DNA of 64,000 nucleotides from Pectobacterium carotovorum (GCF_033898505.1 NZ_JAXAFK010000001.1:1798001-1862000), one strand, 5' to 3'; positions 25,978 through 36,400 are shown, numbered from the stretch's first letter. The notes: generated from the letters alone by a model not told the origin. Translations and numbers: made by a program.

Positions 25978-26919
25978 ATGATCTTTATTTCTGAAGCAGA
26001 ATCCACGGCGCTCATCAGCCACGAACTGGCTTATGATGCCGTTCGTGAAGCCCTGCTCGCCGCTAGCAAACCGGAAGCCCGCAGTTTTCCGGTGGTTCAC
26101 GGTCAAGGCTCCGATCCGGGTAACACTTTCAGCGTCAAAGCTTCCGCCACGAGTGAACTCGCAGGGCTAAAAGTCGGCTCGTTCTGGCCGGGAAACCCCG
26201 CTAACGGGCTGCCCCGCCATAATTCCCTGATTCTGCTGTTCGATCAGCAAATCGGGAAAATCGCTGTCGCCATTGAAGCCGGAAAGGTGAACGCCTTTCG
26301 TACCGCTGCCGCCAATGCCGTCGCCGCCGACTTGCTGGCAAGGCCCGATGCTTCGGTGCTGGCCGTGTTCGGAACCGGTCATCAGGCCCGCTATGAGTGC
26401 GCCGCATTGGCAAGAATACGGCCAATTCGTACCGTGCTGATTGTCGGGCGCGATAGCAGCAAATCCGTGGAAATGGCACAAGAGCTCAAGGCTGCCGGGC
26501 TGGATGCACAAATTAGCGATGCTGAAAGTGCGTGCCGCGCAGCGGATATCATCGTGACCGCAACGCCATCACGCGCACCGCTTTTTAACGCCGAATGGGT
26601 TAACGCCGGAACGCATGTCGTCAGCATGGGATCGGACGCCGTCGGCAAGCAGGAACTGCCGCCAGAGCTGTTTACCGCTAGCCGCCTGTTTTGCGATCTG
26701 CCTTCCCAGTCACGAATGATCGGTGACTTCCAGCACGCACCAGCTCAGGTCACGCTGACCGCTATCGGCGACGTGATTAGCACGCGTGCAGCGGGACGAC
26801 AGACTCTGGATGATATCACCGTGTTTGACAGTTCCGGTTTATCCATTCAGGACTTATATATCGGCCAACGCATTCTTGCCGCCTGGCAACAGGCTAAACA
26901 AAATGAAGGTGCACCATGA
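25978..26919 (+). CDS. Ornithine cyclodeaminase/mu-crystallin family; BhcD-like iminosuccinate reductase
   Basis: 313 residues with the family's N-terminal substrate domain and a Rossmann domain containing VFGTGHQARYECAAL (about 123-137). Despite the family name, many members are NAD(P)H-dependent imine reductases. Placed between a BhcB-like dehydratase and a BhcC-like aldolase, it fits BhcD, which reduces iminosuccinate to L-aspartate. The stop overlaps the next ATG (ATGA), so translation is coupled. Alternatives are alanine or arginine dehydrogenase-type activities (DauB). Confidence 0.8.
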   Translation: MIFISEAESTALISHELAYDAVREALLAASKPEARSFPVVHGQGSDPGNTFSVKASATSELAGLKVGSFWPGNPANGLPRHNSLILLFDQQIGKIAVAIEAGKVNAFRTAAANAVAADLLARPDASVLAVFGTGHQARYECAALARIRPIRTVLIVGRDSSKSVEMAQELKAAGLDAQISDAESACRAADIIVTATPSRAPLFNAEWVNAGTHVVSMGSDAVGKQELPPELFTASRLFCDLPSQSRMIGDFQHAPAQVTLTAIGDVISTRAAGRQTLDDITVFDSSGLSIQDLYIGQRILAAWQQAKQNEGAP

Positions 26920-28058
26920 ACAATATTGAATGGCTTAGCGCGCTGGAAACGCCCTTTTTACTGATTGATGAGTTTCGTTTTCAACGCAATATCGACAGAC
27001 TTTATCAGCGAACGGAAGCATTGGGCAGCCGAGTTCGACCGCATCTCAAAACGCTACGCTCGATTGAAGCAGGTCGCTATCTGCTCCAAGACGCGGCGTC
27101 ACCCGCGACGGTTTCGACGCTGGCAGAAGCGGAAGCCTTTGCCGCCGCGGGTTATACCAACCTGCTCTACGCCGTGGGAATCGCCCCGCACAAGCTGCCG
27201 CGCATCGCCAGCTTAATCCGCAAAGGCGTGAATATTCATATTCTGCTGGATAGCCCAGAACAGGCTCAGGCGGTGACCGATTTTGCCCGCGCCAATAACG
27301 TAACGTTTTCGGTCTTTATTGAGATCGACTGCGACGGGCATCGCGGTGGCATACCACCGGAAAGCGACGCATTACTTGAGCTGGCACAGCAGATCGACGG
27401 CAACGGCGCGACGCTCACCGGCCTGCTGGCACATGCGGGAGAATCTTATGCCTGCCGTACGGACGAGGCGATCAGAGCAGCGGCACGCACCGAGTGCAAA
27501 GCCATCAACACCGCCGGACAGCGAGTGCGCGCGCTGGGAATTGCCTGCCCTGTGCTCAGCGTCGGTGCTACGCCGACGGCGCATTTTGCCGAGGATTTAA
27601 CTGGGATTACCGAAGTCAGGGCGGGCGTCTTCACCACGTTCGATCTGGTGATGAAAAATGTCGGGGTCTGTTCGCTGGATGATATCGCGCTGTCGGTCGT
27701 CAGCACTGTGATTGGGCACAACCGCGAGAAAGGCTGGGTGTTTATCGATGCGGGCTGGATGGCGCTCTCCCGCGATCGCGGGACGGCATCTCAGGCAAAA
27801 GATTACGGTTACGGACTGGTGTGTGATCTCTATGGCGGCCCTTACAACGACCTCTGCGTGACGATCACCAATCAGGAACACGGCATTATCACGCTACCTG
27901 CCGACAGTGGACTTTCAGTCGACAATTTTCCCGTCGGCACGCGGTTGCGGATACTGCCTAACCACGCCTGCGCCACGGCTGCGATGCACCAGCACTATCA
28001 AGTACTGAAATCGCACAGAAATGAGCAGGAAACCTGGCAGCGCATCACCGGATGGTGA
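26916..28058 (+). CDS. DSD1/D-threonine-aldolase family; BhcC-like 3-hydroxyaspartate aldolase
   Basis: 380 residues, fold-type III PLP enzyme. The PLP lysine is at about residue 45 in RPHLKTLRS, and the metal site typical of D-threonine aldolases and D-serine dehydratases appears at the C-terminus as PNHAC (H350, C352). The family cleaves D-threonine or 3-hydroxyaspartate to glycine plus an aldehyde. With BhcB- and BhcD-like neighbours, the BhcC reaction (3-hydroxyaspartate to and from glycine plus glyoxylate) is most plausible. D-serine deaminase is the main alternative, since both share these residues. Confidence 0.82.
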   Translation: MNNIEWLSALETPFLLIDEFRFQRNIDRLYQRTEALGSRVRPHLKTLRSIEAGRYLLQDAASPATVSTLAEAEAFAAAGYTNLLYAVGIAPHKLPRIASLIRKGVNIHILLDSPEQAQAVTDFARANNVTFSVFIEIDCDGHRGGIPPESDALLELAQQIDGNGATLTGLLAHAGESYACRTDEAIRAAARTECKAINTAGQRVRALGIACPVLSVGATPTAHFAEDLTGITEVRAGVFTTFDLVMKNVGVCSLDDIALSVVSTVIGHNREKGWVFIDAGWMALSRDRGTASQAKDYGYGLVCDLYGGPYNDLCVTITNQEHGIITLPADSGLSVDNFPVGTRLRILPNHACATAAMHQHYQVLKSHRNEQETWQRITGW

Positions 28059-28160
28059 TGCTCGGCTGACCGTAACCGGTCACACCGCCCGATTTGAATG
28101 CGTCGGGCGGTGATTTCGCATTACTCACGTTTATCTCTGCGCGCCGTCAACGCGTTCAGT

Positions 28161-28637
28161 TCAGTTGCTCGCCCCTAACGTCGGTTCACAGTTCACGGGG
28201 AAATTCACCGAATGGGCGATGTAGCAGGCATCATGCGCCAGTTCGTGCAACTGGGCGTACTGCTCGGCGGTCGGCTGTTTTTCACCGCTGAATGTCACCT
28301 GCGGACGCAGCGTGACGCTCAGCATCGCCGTTTTTCCCGCTGCGTTCACGCCCATCGTTCCTACCGCATCGTCCTGATAATCATCGACGCAGAAACGTTT
28401 TTTGGCCGCGATCGACAGGAACCACAGCATATGGCAGCTCGACAGCGAGGCCACCAGCGCTTCTTCAGGGTCGACCGCGTCTTCCAGTGAAAACGGCAGT
28501 GGCACGACATGAGGCGACGACGAGGCCCGCAGCGTAATACCACCGTCAAACTGCCACTGGTGCAGCCGGCTGTAGCGGTTATCAATAAAATCTTGCCCAT
28601 CGCGCTGCCAACAGATTGACGCATGGTATTCAGACAT
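28161..28637 (-). CDS. OsmC family peroxiredoxin-like protein
   Basis: 158 residues with the OsmC/Ohr fold. One cysteine lies in ALVASLSSCHMLWFLSIAA (about residue 68) and a second in LAHDACYIAHSVNFPV (about 137), the pair of active-site thiols used to reduce organic peroxides. It is downstream of marR on the same strand, 57 bases after it. Such regulator-OsmC pairs often respond to organic hydroperoxides. Start context is ordinary. Confidence 0.88.
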   Translation of the reverse strand: MSEYHASICWQRDGQDFIDNRYSRLHQWQFDGGITLRASSSPHVVPLPFSLEDAVDPEEALVASLSSCHMLWFLSIAAKKRFCVDDYQDDAVGTMGVNAAGKTAMLSVTLRPQVTFSGEKQPTAEQYAQLHELAHDACYIAHSVNFPVNCEPTLGASN

Positions 28638-28694
28638 CGTTCAGTTCCTTTTGTAATAACGTATTGAGGTTTCGTCCGGCGAATGACGTTGTTT

Positions 28695-29258
28695 CTAACT
28701 ATTTGTCTCTAACGACTTCGTCTCTTTAGGCGCTGCACGCCCAGCGTAGCCTTCCAGCCCGCGCAATAGTGCAGCAAGATTAGCATCAAGCGCAGCCAGA
28801 ACCTCGGCAGGCAGCACCGAGAGCACCTGGCGTTCGTTCTCAATGTGTGCCTCAACGGCGCGATTAATCAGTTCAAGCCCCGTGCTGGTGAGTTGCACAA
28901 GCGTACTGCGCGCATCCTGCTCGTTCTGCACGCGTTCGATAAATCCGCGAGTTTCAAGGCGCTTGAGTCGGTGGGTCATCGTGCCTGACGTCACCATCAG
29001 CGTGGAGAACAGATCGGTCGGACTCAGGCAATGCGGCGCGCCCGCACGCCGTAGCGTAGCCAGCATATCAAATTCCCAACTGCTCAGTTCGAATCTGGAA
29101 AAACAGGATTCCAAGCGCTGATCCATAAGCACGGCACAGCGCCTGAGGCGTCCAATCGGTCCCATAGGGCTGGCATCCAGATCGGGCCGTTCGCGCCGCC
29201 ACTGTTCAAGAATGACATCTACCGCATCGTATTCGCGCTTGCTGGTTTGATTTTTCAT
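28695..29258 (-). CDS. MarR-family transcriptional regulator
   Basis: 187 residues with a winged helix around 60-140: LSPTDLFSTLMVTSGTMTHRLKRLETRGFIERV is the recognition helix and wing of the MarR fold. An N-terminal extension of about 35 residues precedes it. It is divergent from an EamA-type exporter, and two dyads lie in the 62 bases between them, so it probably represses both. No conserved cysteine of the OhrR type is obvious, so the inducer may be a ligand rather than a peroxide. Confidence 0.88.
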   Translation of the reverse strand: MKNQTSKREYDAVDVILEQWRRERPDLDASPMGPIGRLRRCAVLMDQRLESCFSRFELSSWEFDMLATLRRAGAPHCLSPTDLFSTLMVTSGTMTHRLKRLETRGFIERVQNEQDARSTLVQLTSTGLELINRAVEAHIENERQVLSVLPAEVLAALDANLAALLRGLEGYAGRAAPKETKSLETNS

Positions 29259-29260
29259 TT

Positions 29261-29278
29261 ATCTTGACTTCAAGGTAA
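29261..29278. promoter_or_regulatory. MarR-type operator dyad 1
   Basis: ATCTTGACTTCAAGGTAA contains the dyad CTTGA-C-TTCAAG-like symmetry and is repeated almost exactly at 29299-29316. It lies immediately before the marR start, consistent with autorepression. Confidence 0.6.
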
Positions 29279-29298
29279 TTAATCAACACTATCATAAT

Positions 29299-29316
29299 AT
29301 CTTGAATTGAAGGTAA
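29299..29316. promoter_or_regulatory. MarR-type operator dyad 2, overlapping exporter ribosome site
   Basis: ATCTTGAATTGAAGGTAA matches dyad 1 at 16 of 18 bases. Its right arm GAAGGTAA includes the ribosome-binding site of the EamA gene, so bound regulator would sit directly over the exporter's start region. Confidence 0.6.
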
Positions 29317-29320
29317 AGTC

Positions 29321-30193
29321 ATGAACACTACATCCTCACCACACTATTGGCGCGACGTCCTACTCACAGCGCTGGCTCCCGCGATTTGGGGGTCTACCTA
29401 CATCGTGACATCCGAACTCCTGCCGCCGGATCGTCCTTTCACAGCGGCGCTTATCCGCGTGCTGCCTGCGGGATTGCTGCTGCTTTTATTCACCCGCCGC
29501 TTTCCTGCCCGGCAAGACTGGTGGCGTGTCGTCGTGCTCAGCGCCTTAAATATCGGTGTGTTTCAGGCACTGCTGTTCGTTGCGGCTTATCGTTTACCTG
29601 GTGGATTGGCTGCGGTATTGGGTGCGATCCAGCCGCTGTTGGTCATGGTGCTGGTCTGGGCAGTGGATCACCGCGCCCCCAGACTCGCTACGCTGTGGTC
29701 AGCAATAATCGGCGTGGCCGGCATGGCTATTCTGCTACTGTCGCCGCAGACAACATTTGAACCTGTGGGCATCGCCGCCGCACTGCTGGGTGCCGTGTGT
29801 ATGGCGACGGGAGTCTGGCTGACGCGCCGCTGGCGACTCGATCTGCCCGTGCTGCCGCTTACCGGCTGGCAACTCTTCATCGGCGGATTGATGCTAGCAC
29901 CCGTCGCGTGGGTAGTCGATGCGCCTCTGCCTGCGTTAACGCTGTCGCAATACGCCGCCTATATCTATCTCTGCCTGGCTGGTGCCGTGATCTCTTATGG
30001 GCTGTGGTTTCGTGGCATAACCCGTCTGCCGACAATTGCCGTTGCGTCATTGGGATTACTGAGTCCATTAACTGCCGTCTTGCTGGGTTGGGTGTTGCTT
30101 TCACAGTCGATGACCGGCACAGCGTTTCTGGGGTTGGCGATCGTGCTGGCGAGCGTCTTCGCCGTGCAATGGACGACGGCGCGAGGTAAGTAA
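29321..30193 (+). CDS. EamA/DMT-family transporter
   Basis: 290 residues with ten hydrophobic segments and two EamA repeats (roughly residues 12-140 and 150-285); APAIWGSTYIVTSELLPP near the N-terminus is typical. These inner-membrane proteins export amino acids, metabolites or drugs by antiport. Its own divergent MarR regulator suggests induction by its substrate or a toxic compound. Substrate not predictable. A strong bidirectional terminator follows. Confidence 0.87.
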   Translation: MNTTSSPHYWRDVLLTALAPAIWGSTYIVTSELLPPDRPFTAALIRVLPAGLLLLLFTRRFPARQDWWRVVVLSALNIGVFQALLFVAAYRLPGGLAAVLGAIQPLLVMVLVWAVDHRAPRLATLWSAIIGVAGMAILLLSPQTTFEPVGIAAALLGAVCMATGVWLTRRWRLDLPVLPLTGWQLFIGGLMLAPVAWVVDAPLPALTLSQYAAYIYLCLAGAVISYGLWFRGITRLPTIAVASLGLLSPLTAVLLGWVLLSQSMTGTAFLGLAIVLASVFAVQWTTARGK

Positions 30194-30253
30194 TCAATTC
30201 TAAGAGTTGCTGATGACGATTGTTGTTGGCGGGGAAAGATGAAAAGGAAACAA

Positions 30254-30290
30254 TTAAAACAGCGGCGGTATCATACCGCCGCTGTTTTAA
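30254..30290. terminator. Strong bidirectional terminator
   Basis: A 17-base perfect stem (TTAAAACAGCGGCGGTA and its complement) with a TCA loop. Because the stem begins with T/A-rich arms it gives a T-rich tail on both strands, and it lies between converging eamA and narGHJI. Confidence 0.85.
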
Positions 30291-30341
30291 ATTGATGACT
30301 GATCTATTTGTAAAACGAAAACGGGGTAATGGAATAGAAGA

Positions 30342-30406
30342 GTAAAGCGTCCGCGCCAAGGATGGCGCGGCTCGAGCTTACAGGGAGGTACTTGCAGCGT
30401 CTTTAC
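30342..30406. other. Structured element with GGA-containing hairpin loop
   Basis: On the + strand GTAAAG (30342) can pair with CTTTAC (30401), enclosing a perfect 7-base stem CCGCGCC/GGCGCGG whose 6-base loop is AAGGAT, and a further GGGAGG segment. AGGA in a hairpin loop is the preferred CsrA/RsmA site. It lies between narI and the terminator. It may be an extragenic repeat or part of a small RNA; only the fold is seen. Confidence 0.35.
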
Positions 30407-30465
30407 GATCTATCCATTATCCCCGCTTCACGTACTTCATCAGCAAGCATTATTTTCTATCATAC

Positions 30466-31155
30466 TTAGCGACGGTTACGCACTAACTGGTAGCGACGCG
30501 TCAGATACTCGACCGGTGCGCTCCAAATGTGAACCAGACGGCAGAACGGGAACAGAACGAACAGCGTCAGCCCCAGTACGATGTGCAGTTTGAAGATCAG
30601 CGCGACACCCGTCAGATGTTCAGACCCTCCACCCTGGAAAAACGCCACGCTTTGCGCCCAACCGACCAGCTTCAGCATTTCACTGCCGTCCATATGCTGT
30701 GCAGAGAATGGGATGGTCAACAGCCCCAAACCAGCCTGAATCACCAGCAGAGACAGAATGAGAATGTCGCCAACGCTGGAGGTGGCACGAATACGCGGGT
30801 TGGTCAGACGGCGTTTTAACAGCAGCACGCCACCGACAAACGTCAGCAGACCTGCCGCACCGCCGCCGAACATCGCCATTTTCTGTTTTACATCCATCGG
30901 CAGGAAGGCTTCGTACATCCAGTGCGGCGTCAGCATACCGAGGAAATGCCCGGCAAAAACGCCCAGAATCCCCAGATGGAACAGGTTAGATGCCAGACGC
31001 ATCCCTTTCTTATCCAGCATTTGACTCGAACCGGCACGCCAGCTGTACTGGCCGTAGTCATAGCGCAACCAGCTGCCAATCAGGAAAATGGCCATCGCCA
31101 GGTAAGGATAGATGTCAAAAAAGAATATATTGAAATAGTTAGTGATTGCACTCAT
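30466..31155 (-). CDS. narI: Respiratory nitrate reductase gamma subunit (cytochrome b)
   Basis: 229 residues with five hydrophobic segments and the histidines that bind two b haems (for example [15 protein letters not shown] and [22 protein letters not shown] regions). It anchors NarGH to the inner membrane and takes electrons from quinol. Its ATG overlaps the narJ stop (TAATG). Last gene of narGHJI; the operon ends at the terminator near 30270. Confidence 0.96.
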   Translation of the reverse strand: MSAITNYFNIFFFDIYPYLAMAIFLIGSWLRYDYGQYSWRAGSSQMLDKKGMRLASNLFHLGILGVFAGHFLGMLTPHWMYEAFLPMDVKQKMAMFGGGAAGLLTFVGGVLLLKRRLTNPRIRATSSVGDILILSLLVIQAGLGLLTIPFSAQHMDGSEMLKLVGWAQSVAFFQGGGSEHLTGVALIFKLHIVLGLTLFVLFPFCRLVHIWSAPVEYLTRRYQLVRNRR

Positions 31156-31874
31156 TAGCGTTGCCCTCCCGCCGATGTCGCGTCAAGATTCAGATATTGC
31201 GGCACCACCGCGCCAGCGAAGCGGCGTTGGTGTTGCGTTTGTTGGGCCGATGCGCAACCTTCTTCGCCAAGGAACTTAACCTGTTCCTCTTCCCACACGG
31301 CATCCAGCGCCTGCGGCGTGTCATCACGCGCTTCGTCAACCACCTTATGTGTGACATCGTCACTTTTCAGGTCGCTACCGGACAGCGATAACAGCAGATC
31401 GAACAGCACGGCATAGCTGCTGTCACGCTGCTGCAAACGCGCGCCAATCAACGCCAGAATTGGCGCGATGTCGACTAAACCCGCGCGACTCTGCGCGGGT
31501 TCCAGACGAGAGAGGTACTCAAGATACAGCGGCAGATAGTCCGGCAGCTCACGGCAATCCAGCGCCAAGCCAGCATCCTGATATTGCTGCATCAGATCGA
31601 CCATCGCCTGACCACGGTCACGAGATTCACCGTGAACGTGTTCGAACAGCAGCAATGAGGTCGCCCGACCACGGTCAAACAGGCCGCTATACTCCGCCTG
31701 TTTGTCCAACAGATCCTGCGCGCACAGCGTGTTGATGAACTGCATGAGCTGATGACTCTCACGCAGCGGTAAAGCATCGGCCTGCTCTACCGCTTCGATC
31801 AACTCAGCCCGGTTTTCCCACAGCTCGCTATCGGGATAGTCCAGCAGGCGGGCAATAATCCGCAGGCTAATCAT
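31155..31874 (-). CDS. narJ: Nitrate reductase molybdenum-cofactor assembly chaperone
   Basis: 239 residues of the TorD/NarJ chaperone family, with [16 protein letters not shown] near the N-terminus and the conserved [13 protein letters not shown] segment. It binds the NarG N-terminus and helps insert the molybdenum cofactor before membrane attachment. It overlaps narH by 8 bases. Confidence 0.95.
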   Translation of the reverse strand: MISLRIIARLLDYPDSELWENRAELIEAVEQADALPLRESHQLMQFINTLCAQDLLDKQAEYSGLFDRGRATSLLLFEHVHGESRDRGQAMVDLMQQYQDAGLALDCRELPDYLPLYLEYLSRLEPAQSRAGLVDIAPILALIGARLQQRDSSYAVLFDLLLSLSGSDLKSDDVTHKVVDEARDDTPQALDAVWEEEQVKFLGEEGCASAQQTQHQRRFAGAVVPQYLNLDATSAGGQR

Positions 31875-33432
31875 GGTTCGTCTCCCGCATGACTTTGCTG
31901 TTCATATCGCGCGTTTTGCTGCTGACATCAATCGCATCAATACGCTTACTGTTGAACAGGTTGAACTTGGTATCGCTGCCGTGGCAGCCATCGCCAAAGC
32001 TGAAGCCGCAGCCTTTGCTTTCCGGGAACGCTTCACGCGCCAGCTCACGATGGCTGGTAGGGATGACAAAACGGTCTTCGTAGTTCGCAATCGCCAGATA
32101 ACGGTACATTTCCTGCGCCTGTGCTTCAGTCAGCCCAACCTGCTCCAGCGCGCTGGTATCGATTTTGCCTTCTACGCTTTCTGCACGTTTGTAGTGACGC
32201 ATCGCCAACATACGCTTCAGCGCCAGTAAGACCGGTTCGGTATCCCCTGCGGTCAGCAGGTTCGCCAGATATTGCACCGGGATACGCAGGCTTTCGACGT
32301 CCGGCAATACGCCGCTGTGCGCCAACTGGCCTGCATCCGCGGCAGACTGAATCGGTGACAAAGGCGGCACGTACCACACCATCGGCAGCGTGCGGTATTC
32401 TGGGTGCAGCGGCAGCGCCAGCTTCCAATCCATCGCCATTTTGTACACCGGCGACTGCTGTGCTGCTTCAATGACGCTGTTTGGAATACCATCTTTTAGT
32501 GCTTGTTCAATGACTTTCGGATCGTGCGGGTCAAGGAACACGTCCAGTTGGCTCTGGTACAAATCTTTCTCATTTTCCACCGAGGCCGCTTGTTCGATGC
32601 GGTCGGCATCATAGAGCAGTACGCCCAGATAGCGGATACGTCCGACGCAGGTTTCTGAGCAGAGCGTCGGTTGACCGCTTTCGATGCGCGGGTAGCAGAA
32701 AATACATTTTTCTGATTTGCCGCTCTTCCAGTTGAAGTAGATTTTCTTGTACGGACAACCGGTCAGGCACATGCGCCAGCCGCGGCATTTGTCCTGATCG
32801 ATCAGAACGATGCCGTCTTCGCCACGTTTGTAGATCGCGCCACTCGGGCAGGTCGCCACGCACGCGGGGTTCAGGCAGTGCTCGCACAGACGCGGCAGAT
32901 ACATCATGAACGTGTTTTCGAACTGGCCGTACATCTCTTTCTGCATATGCTCAAAGTTTTTATCTTTGGAGCGCACGCTGAATTCACCACCCAGATCGTC
33001 TTCCCAGTTCGGGCCGTTCTCGATTTTCTTCATCCGCTGACCGGTAATCAGCGAGCGTGGACGGGCGACAGGCTGATGTTTGCCTTCCGGCGCTTTACGC
33101 AGGTTCTGATAGTCGTAGTCGAACGGCTCATAGTAGTCGTCGATTTCCGGCACATCCGGGTTAGCGAAGATTTTGGACAACACGCTGACGCGGTTACCCA
33201 TACGCGGCTCAAGTTTGCCGCTGATCTTACGGATCCAGCCGCCCTTCCATTTTTCCTGATCTTCCCAGGCATGGGGATAACCCACGCCCGGTTTGGTTTC
33301 GACGTTGTTGAACCAGGCATATTCCATCCCTTCACGGCTGGTCCAGACGTTTTTACAGGTAACAGAGCAGGTGTGACAACCGATGCATTTGTCCAGATTC
33401 AGCACCATGCCCACTTGTGAACGAATTTTCAT
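31867..33432 (-). CDS. narH: Respiratory nitrate reductase beta subunit (Fe-S)
   Basis: 521 residues with four cysteine groups for iron-sulfur clusters: CIGCHTCSVTCK (about 16-27), CEHCLNPACVATC, CRGWRMCLTGC and CIFCYPRIESGQPTLCSETC. The tryptophan in CRGWRMC replaces a cysteine, as normal for the 3Fe-4S cluster of NarH. It passes electrons from NarI to NarG. The ATG overlaps the narG stop by one base. Confidence 0.97.
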   Translation of the reverse strand: MKIRSQVGMVLNLDKCIGCHTCSVTCKNVWTSREGMEYAWFNNVETKPGVGYPHAWEDQEKWKGGWIRKISGKLEPRMGNRVSVLSKIFANPDVPEIDDYYEPFDYDYQNLRKAPEGKHQPVARPRSLITGQRMKKIENGPNWEDDLGGEFSVRSKDKNFEHMQKEMYGQFENTFMMYLPRLCEHCLNPACVATCPSGAIYKRGEDGIVLIDQDKCRGWRMCLTGCPYKKIYFNWKSGKSEKCIFCYPRIESGQPTLCSETCVGRIRYLGVLLYDADRIEQAASVENEKDLYQSQLDVFLDPHDPKVIEQALKDGIPNSVIEAAQQSPVYKMAMDWKLALPLHPEYRTLPMVWYVPPLSPIQSAADAGQLAHSGVLPDVESLRIPVQYLANLLTAGDTEPVLLALKRMLAMRHYKRAESVEGKIDTSALEQVGLTEAQAQEMYRYLAIANYEDRFVIPTSHRELAREAFPESKGCGFSFGDGCHGSDTKFNLFNSKRIDAIDVSSKTRDMNSKVMRETNHD

Positions 33433-36400
33433 CAGGCTTTCTCCTGCTGTACCGCTTTCTGTACTGTTTGTTGCTGAACATAGTCCTGGCCTTCATCATC
33501 CAGCCAGTCGATGCGTTTCATTTTACGAACCACGACGAACTCATCGCGGTTTGATCCGACGGTGCCGTAGTAGTTAAAGCCATAAGCCAGTTGGGCATAG
33601 CCGCCGATCATATGGGTCGGTTTCGGCGTGATACGGGTTACCGAATTGTGAATACCGCCGCGCTGCTGGGTCATTTCCGATCCCGGCAGGTTAATGATGC
33701 GTTCCTGCGCGTGGTACATCATCGTCATACCCGCAGGTACACGCTGGCTGACCACCGCACGCGCCGTCAGCGCACCGTTGGCGTTAAACGCTTCTACCCA
33801 GTCGTTATCCGCAATACCCAAATCGCTGGCATCGTCTTCGCTCAGCCAGATAATCGGGCCGCCGCGTCCCAACGTCAGCATCAACAGGTTGTCACTGTAC
33901 GTGGAGTGAATGCCCCATTTCTGGTGCGGCGTCAGGAAGTTCAGCGCTTTTTCCGGGTTACCGTTAGGCTTCTTATTCATCACCGGCTCCGCCGCACGGG
34001 TGTCGACTGGCGGACGGTATACCAGCAGGCTTTCACCGAAGGCACGCATCCACTCATGGTCTTGATACAGCTGTTGTCGGCCGGACAGCGTACGCCACGG
34101 AATCAGCTCATGAACGTTGGTATAACAGGCGTTATAGGAAACGTGTTCATCTTCCAAACCAGACCAGGTCGGGCTGGAGATAATCTTGCGCGGCTGCGCC
34201 TGAATATCACGGAAGCGAATTTTCTCGTCTTCTTTATTCAGTGCCAGATGCGTGTGGTCACGACCGGTGAATTTGCTCAGCGCTTCCCACGCTTTCACCG
34301 CTACCTGACCGTTGGTTTCCGGGGCCAGAGACAGAATCACTTCTGCCGCATCGATCGCCGTTTCAATCTTCGGACGACCCGCCGCCGCACCGTCAGCCTT
34401 GGTGTAGTTCAGCTTTTTCAGGAAATCGACTTCGGTCTGCGTGTTCCAGCCGATGCCTTTACCGCCGTTGCCCAGTTTGTCCATCAACGGACCGAGCGAG
34501 GTGAAACGTTCGTACAGGTTCGGGTAATCGCGCTCCACCATCATCAGGTGCGGTGCAGTTTTGCCCGGAATCAGATCGCATTCGCCTTTTTTCCAGTCAT
34601 CCACACCGAACGGCTGCGCCATTTCAGCTGGGGAATCGTGTTGAATAGGCAAGGTAACCAGATCGGTTTCCTGACCAAGGTGTCCCTGACAGACGCGGGA
34701 GAAGGCTTTCGCGATACCTTTGTAGATTTCCCAGTCGCTTTTGGAATCCCACGCCGGATCGACAGCCGCAGACAGCGGGTGAATAAACGGATGCATATCC
34801 GAGGTATTCATGTCGTCTTTTTCGTACCAGGTTGCCGTTGGCAGGACGATGTCGGAGTACAGGCAGGTGCTGGACATACGGAAATCAAGCGTCACCACCA
34901 GATCCAGTTTGCCTTCAACGCCTTGGTCACGCCATTCTACTTCTTCCGGTTTCACGCTGCCCGCCGTGCCCAGATCTTGCCCTTGAATACCGTGCTCCGT
35001 ACCCAGCAGGTACTTCAGCATGTATTCGTGGCCTTTACCGGAGGAACCCAGCAGGTTAGAACGCCAGATGAACAGATTGCGCGGGTAGTTTTGCGGGCTA
35101 TCCGGCTGCTCAGCGGCAAATTTGATTTCGCCTGATTTCAACGCAGCAACGGTATATTCCTGCGGCGTGACACCAGCAGCACGCGCTTTCTCCGCGATAT
35201 CCAGCGGGTTAACATTCAGCTGTGGTGCAGACGGCAGCCAGCCCATACGCTCGGCGCGCACGTTGAAGTCAATCATGCTGCCGGTAAAGCGGGATTTATC
35301 TGCCAGTGGTGACAGCAGTTCCTGCGGCGCGACAGTTTCATAACGCCACTGACTGGAATGGTTATAGAAGAACGAGGTACTGTTCATGTGACGCGGCGGA
35401 CGCTGCCAGTCCAGACCAAACGCCAGCGGCGTCCAACCGGTTTGCGGACGCAGTTTTTCTTGTCCAACGTAGTGCGCCCAACCGCCACCGCTCTGACCGA
35501 CACAGCCGCAGAAAATCAGCATGTTGATGATGCCGCGGTAGTTCATGTCCATGTGGTACCAGTGGTTGATACCCGCCCCCACGATGACCATGGAGCGACC
35601 GTGCGTTTTATCCGCGTTATCCGCGAATTCACGCGCAATACGGATGATGTTCTGACGAGAAACGCCCGTAATTTCCTCGGCCCAGGCAGGGCTGTACGCT
35701 TTCACATCGTCGTAATCACGCGCGCAGTTATCGTCACCCAGACCGCGATCCAGACCGTAGTTCGCCATCGTCAGGTCATACACGCAGGCAACCAGCGCTT
35801 CGCTGCCGTCCGCCAGCGTCAAACGCTTTACCGGCAGTTTGTGCAGCAGGATGTCTTGCAGCTCAACGTTGTTAAAATGTTCGCTGACCGCGCCACCAAA
35901 ATACGGGAAGCCGACATCAACGACGTCGTCGTGTGAACCCAGCAGGCTCAAGCGCAGTTTCACTTCTTCGCCGCTCAGACCGTCGCGCTGTTCCAGGTTC
36001 CATTTGCCCTGATCGCCCCAACGGTAGCCGATCGACCCTTGCGGTGCCGTCAGGTTGCCGGTTTCATCATCAACCGCGATGGTTTTCCACTGCGGATTGT
36101 TGTCCTGGCCGAGGTTGTCCACCAGATCGGAGGCTCGCAGCATACGACCCGCGGCGTAGTAACCGTCTTCCCGCGGCTCCAGCAGCACCAGCATCGGTAA
36201 GTCCGTGTATTGACGAACGTACTCGCTGAAATACTGGCTCGGTTTATCGAGGTGGAACTCTTTCAGAATAACGTGGCCCATTGCCAGCGCCATCGCGCTG
36301 TCGGTGCCTTGTTTAGGGTTCAGCCACTGATCGCACAGCTTGGCGATTTCAGCGTAATCCGGCGTGACCGCCACGGTTTTGGTGCCTTTGTAGCGGACTT

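Noticed and set aside
33591..35135. 514-codon open frame opposite narG
   Set aside because: It lies fully antisense to the conserved narG frame, has no ribosome site or domain, and arises from narG codon bias.
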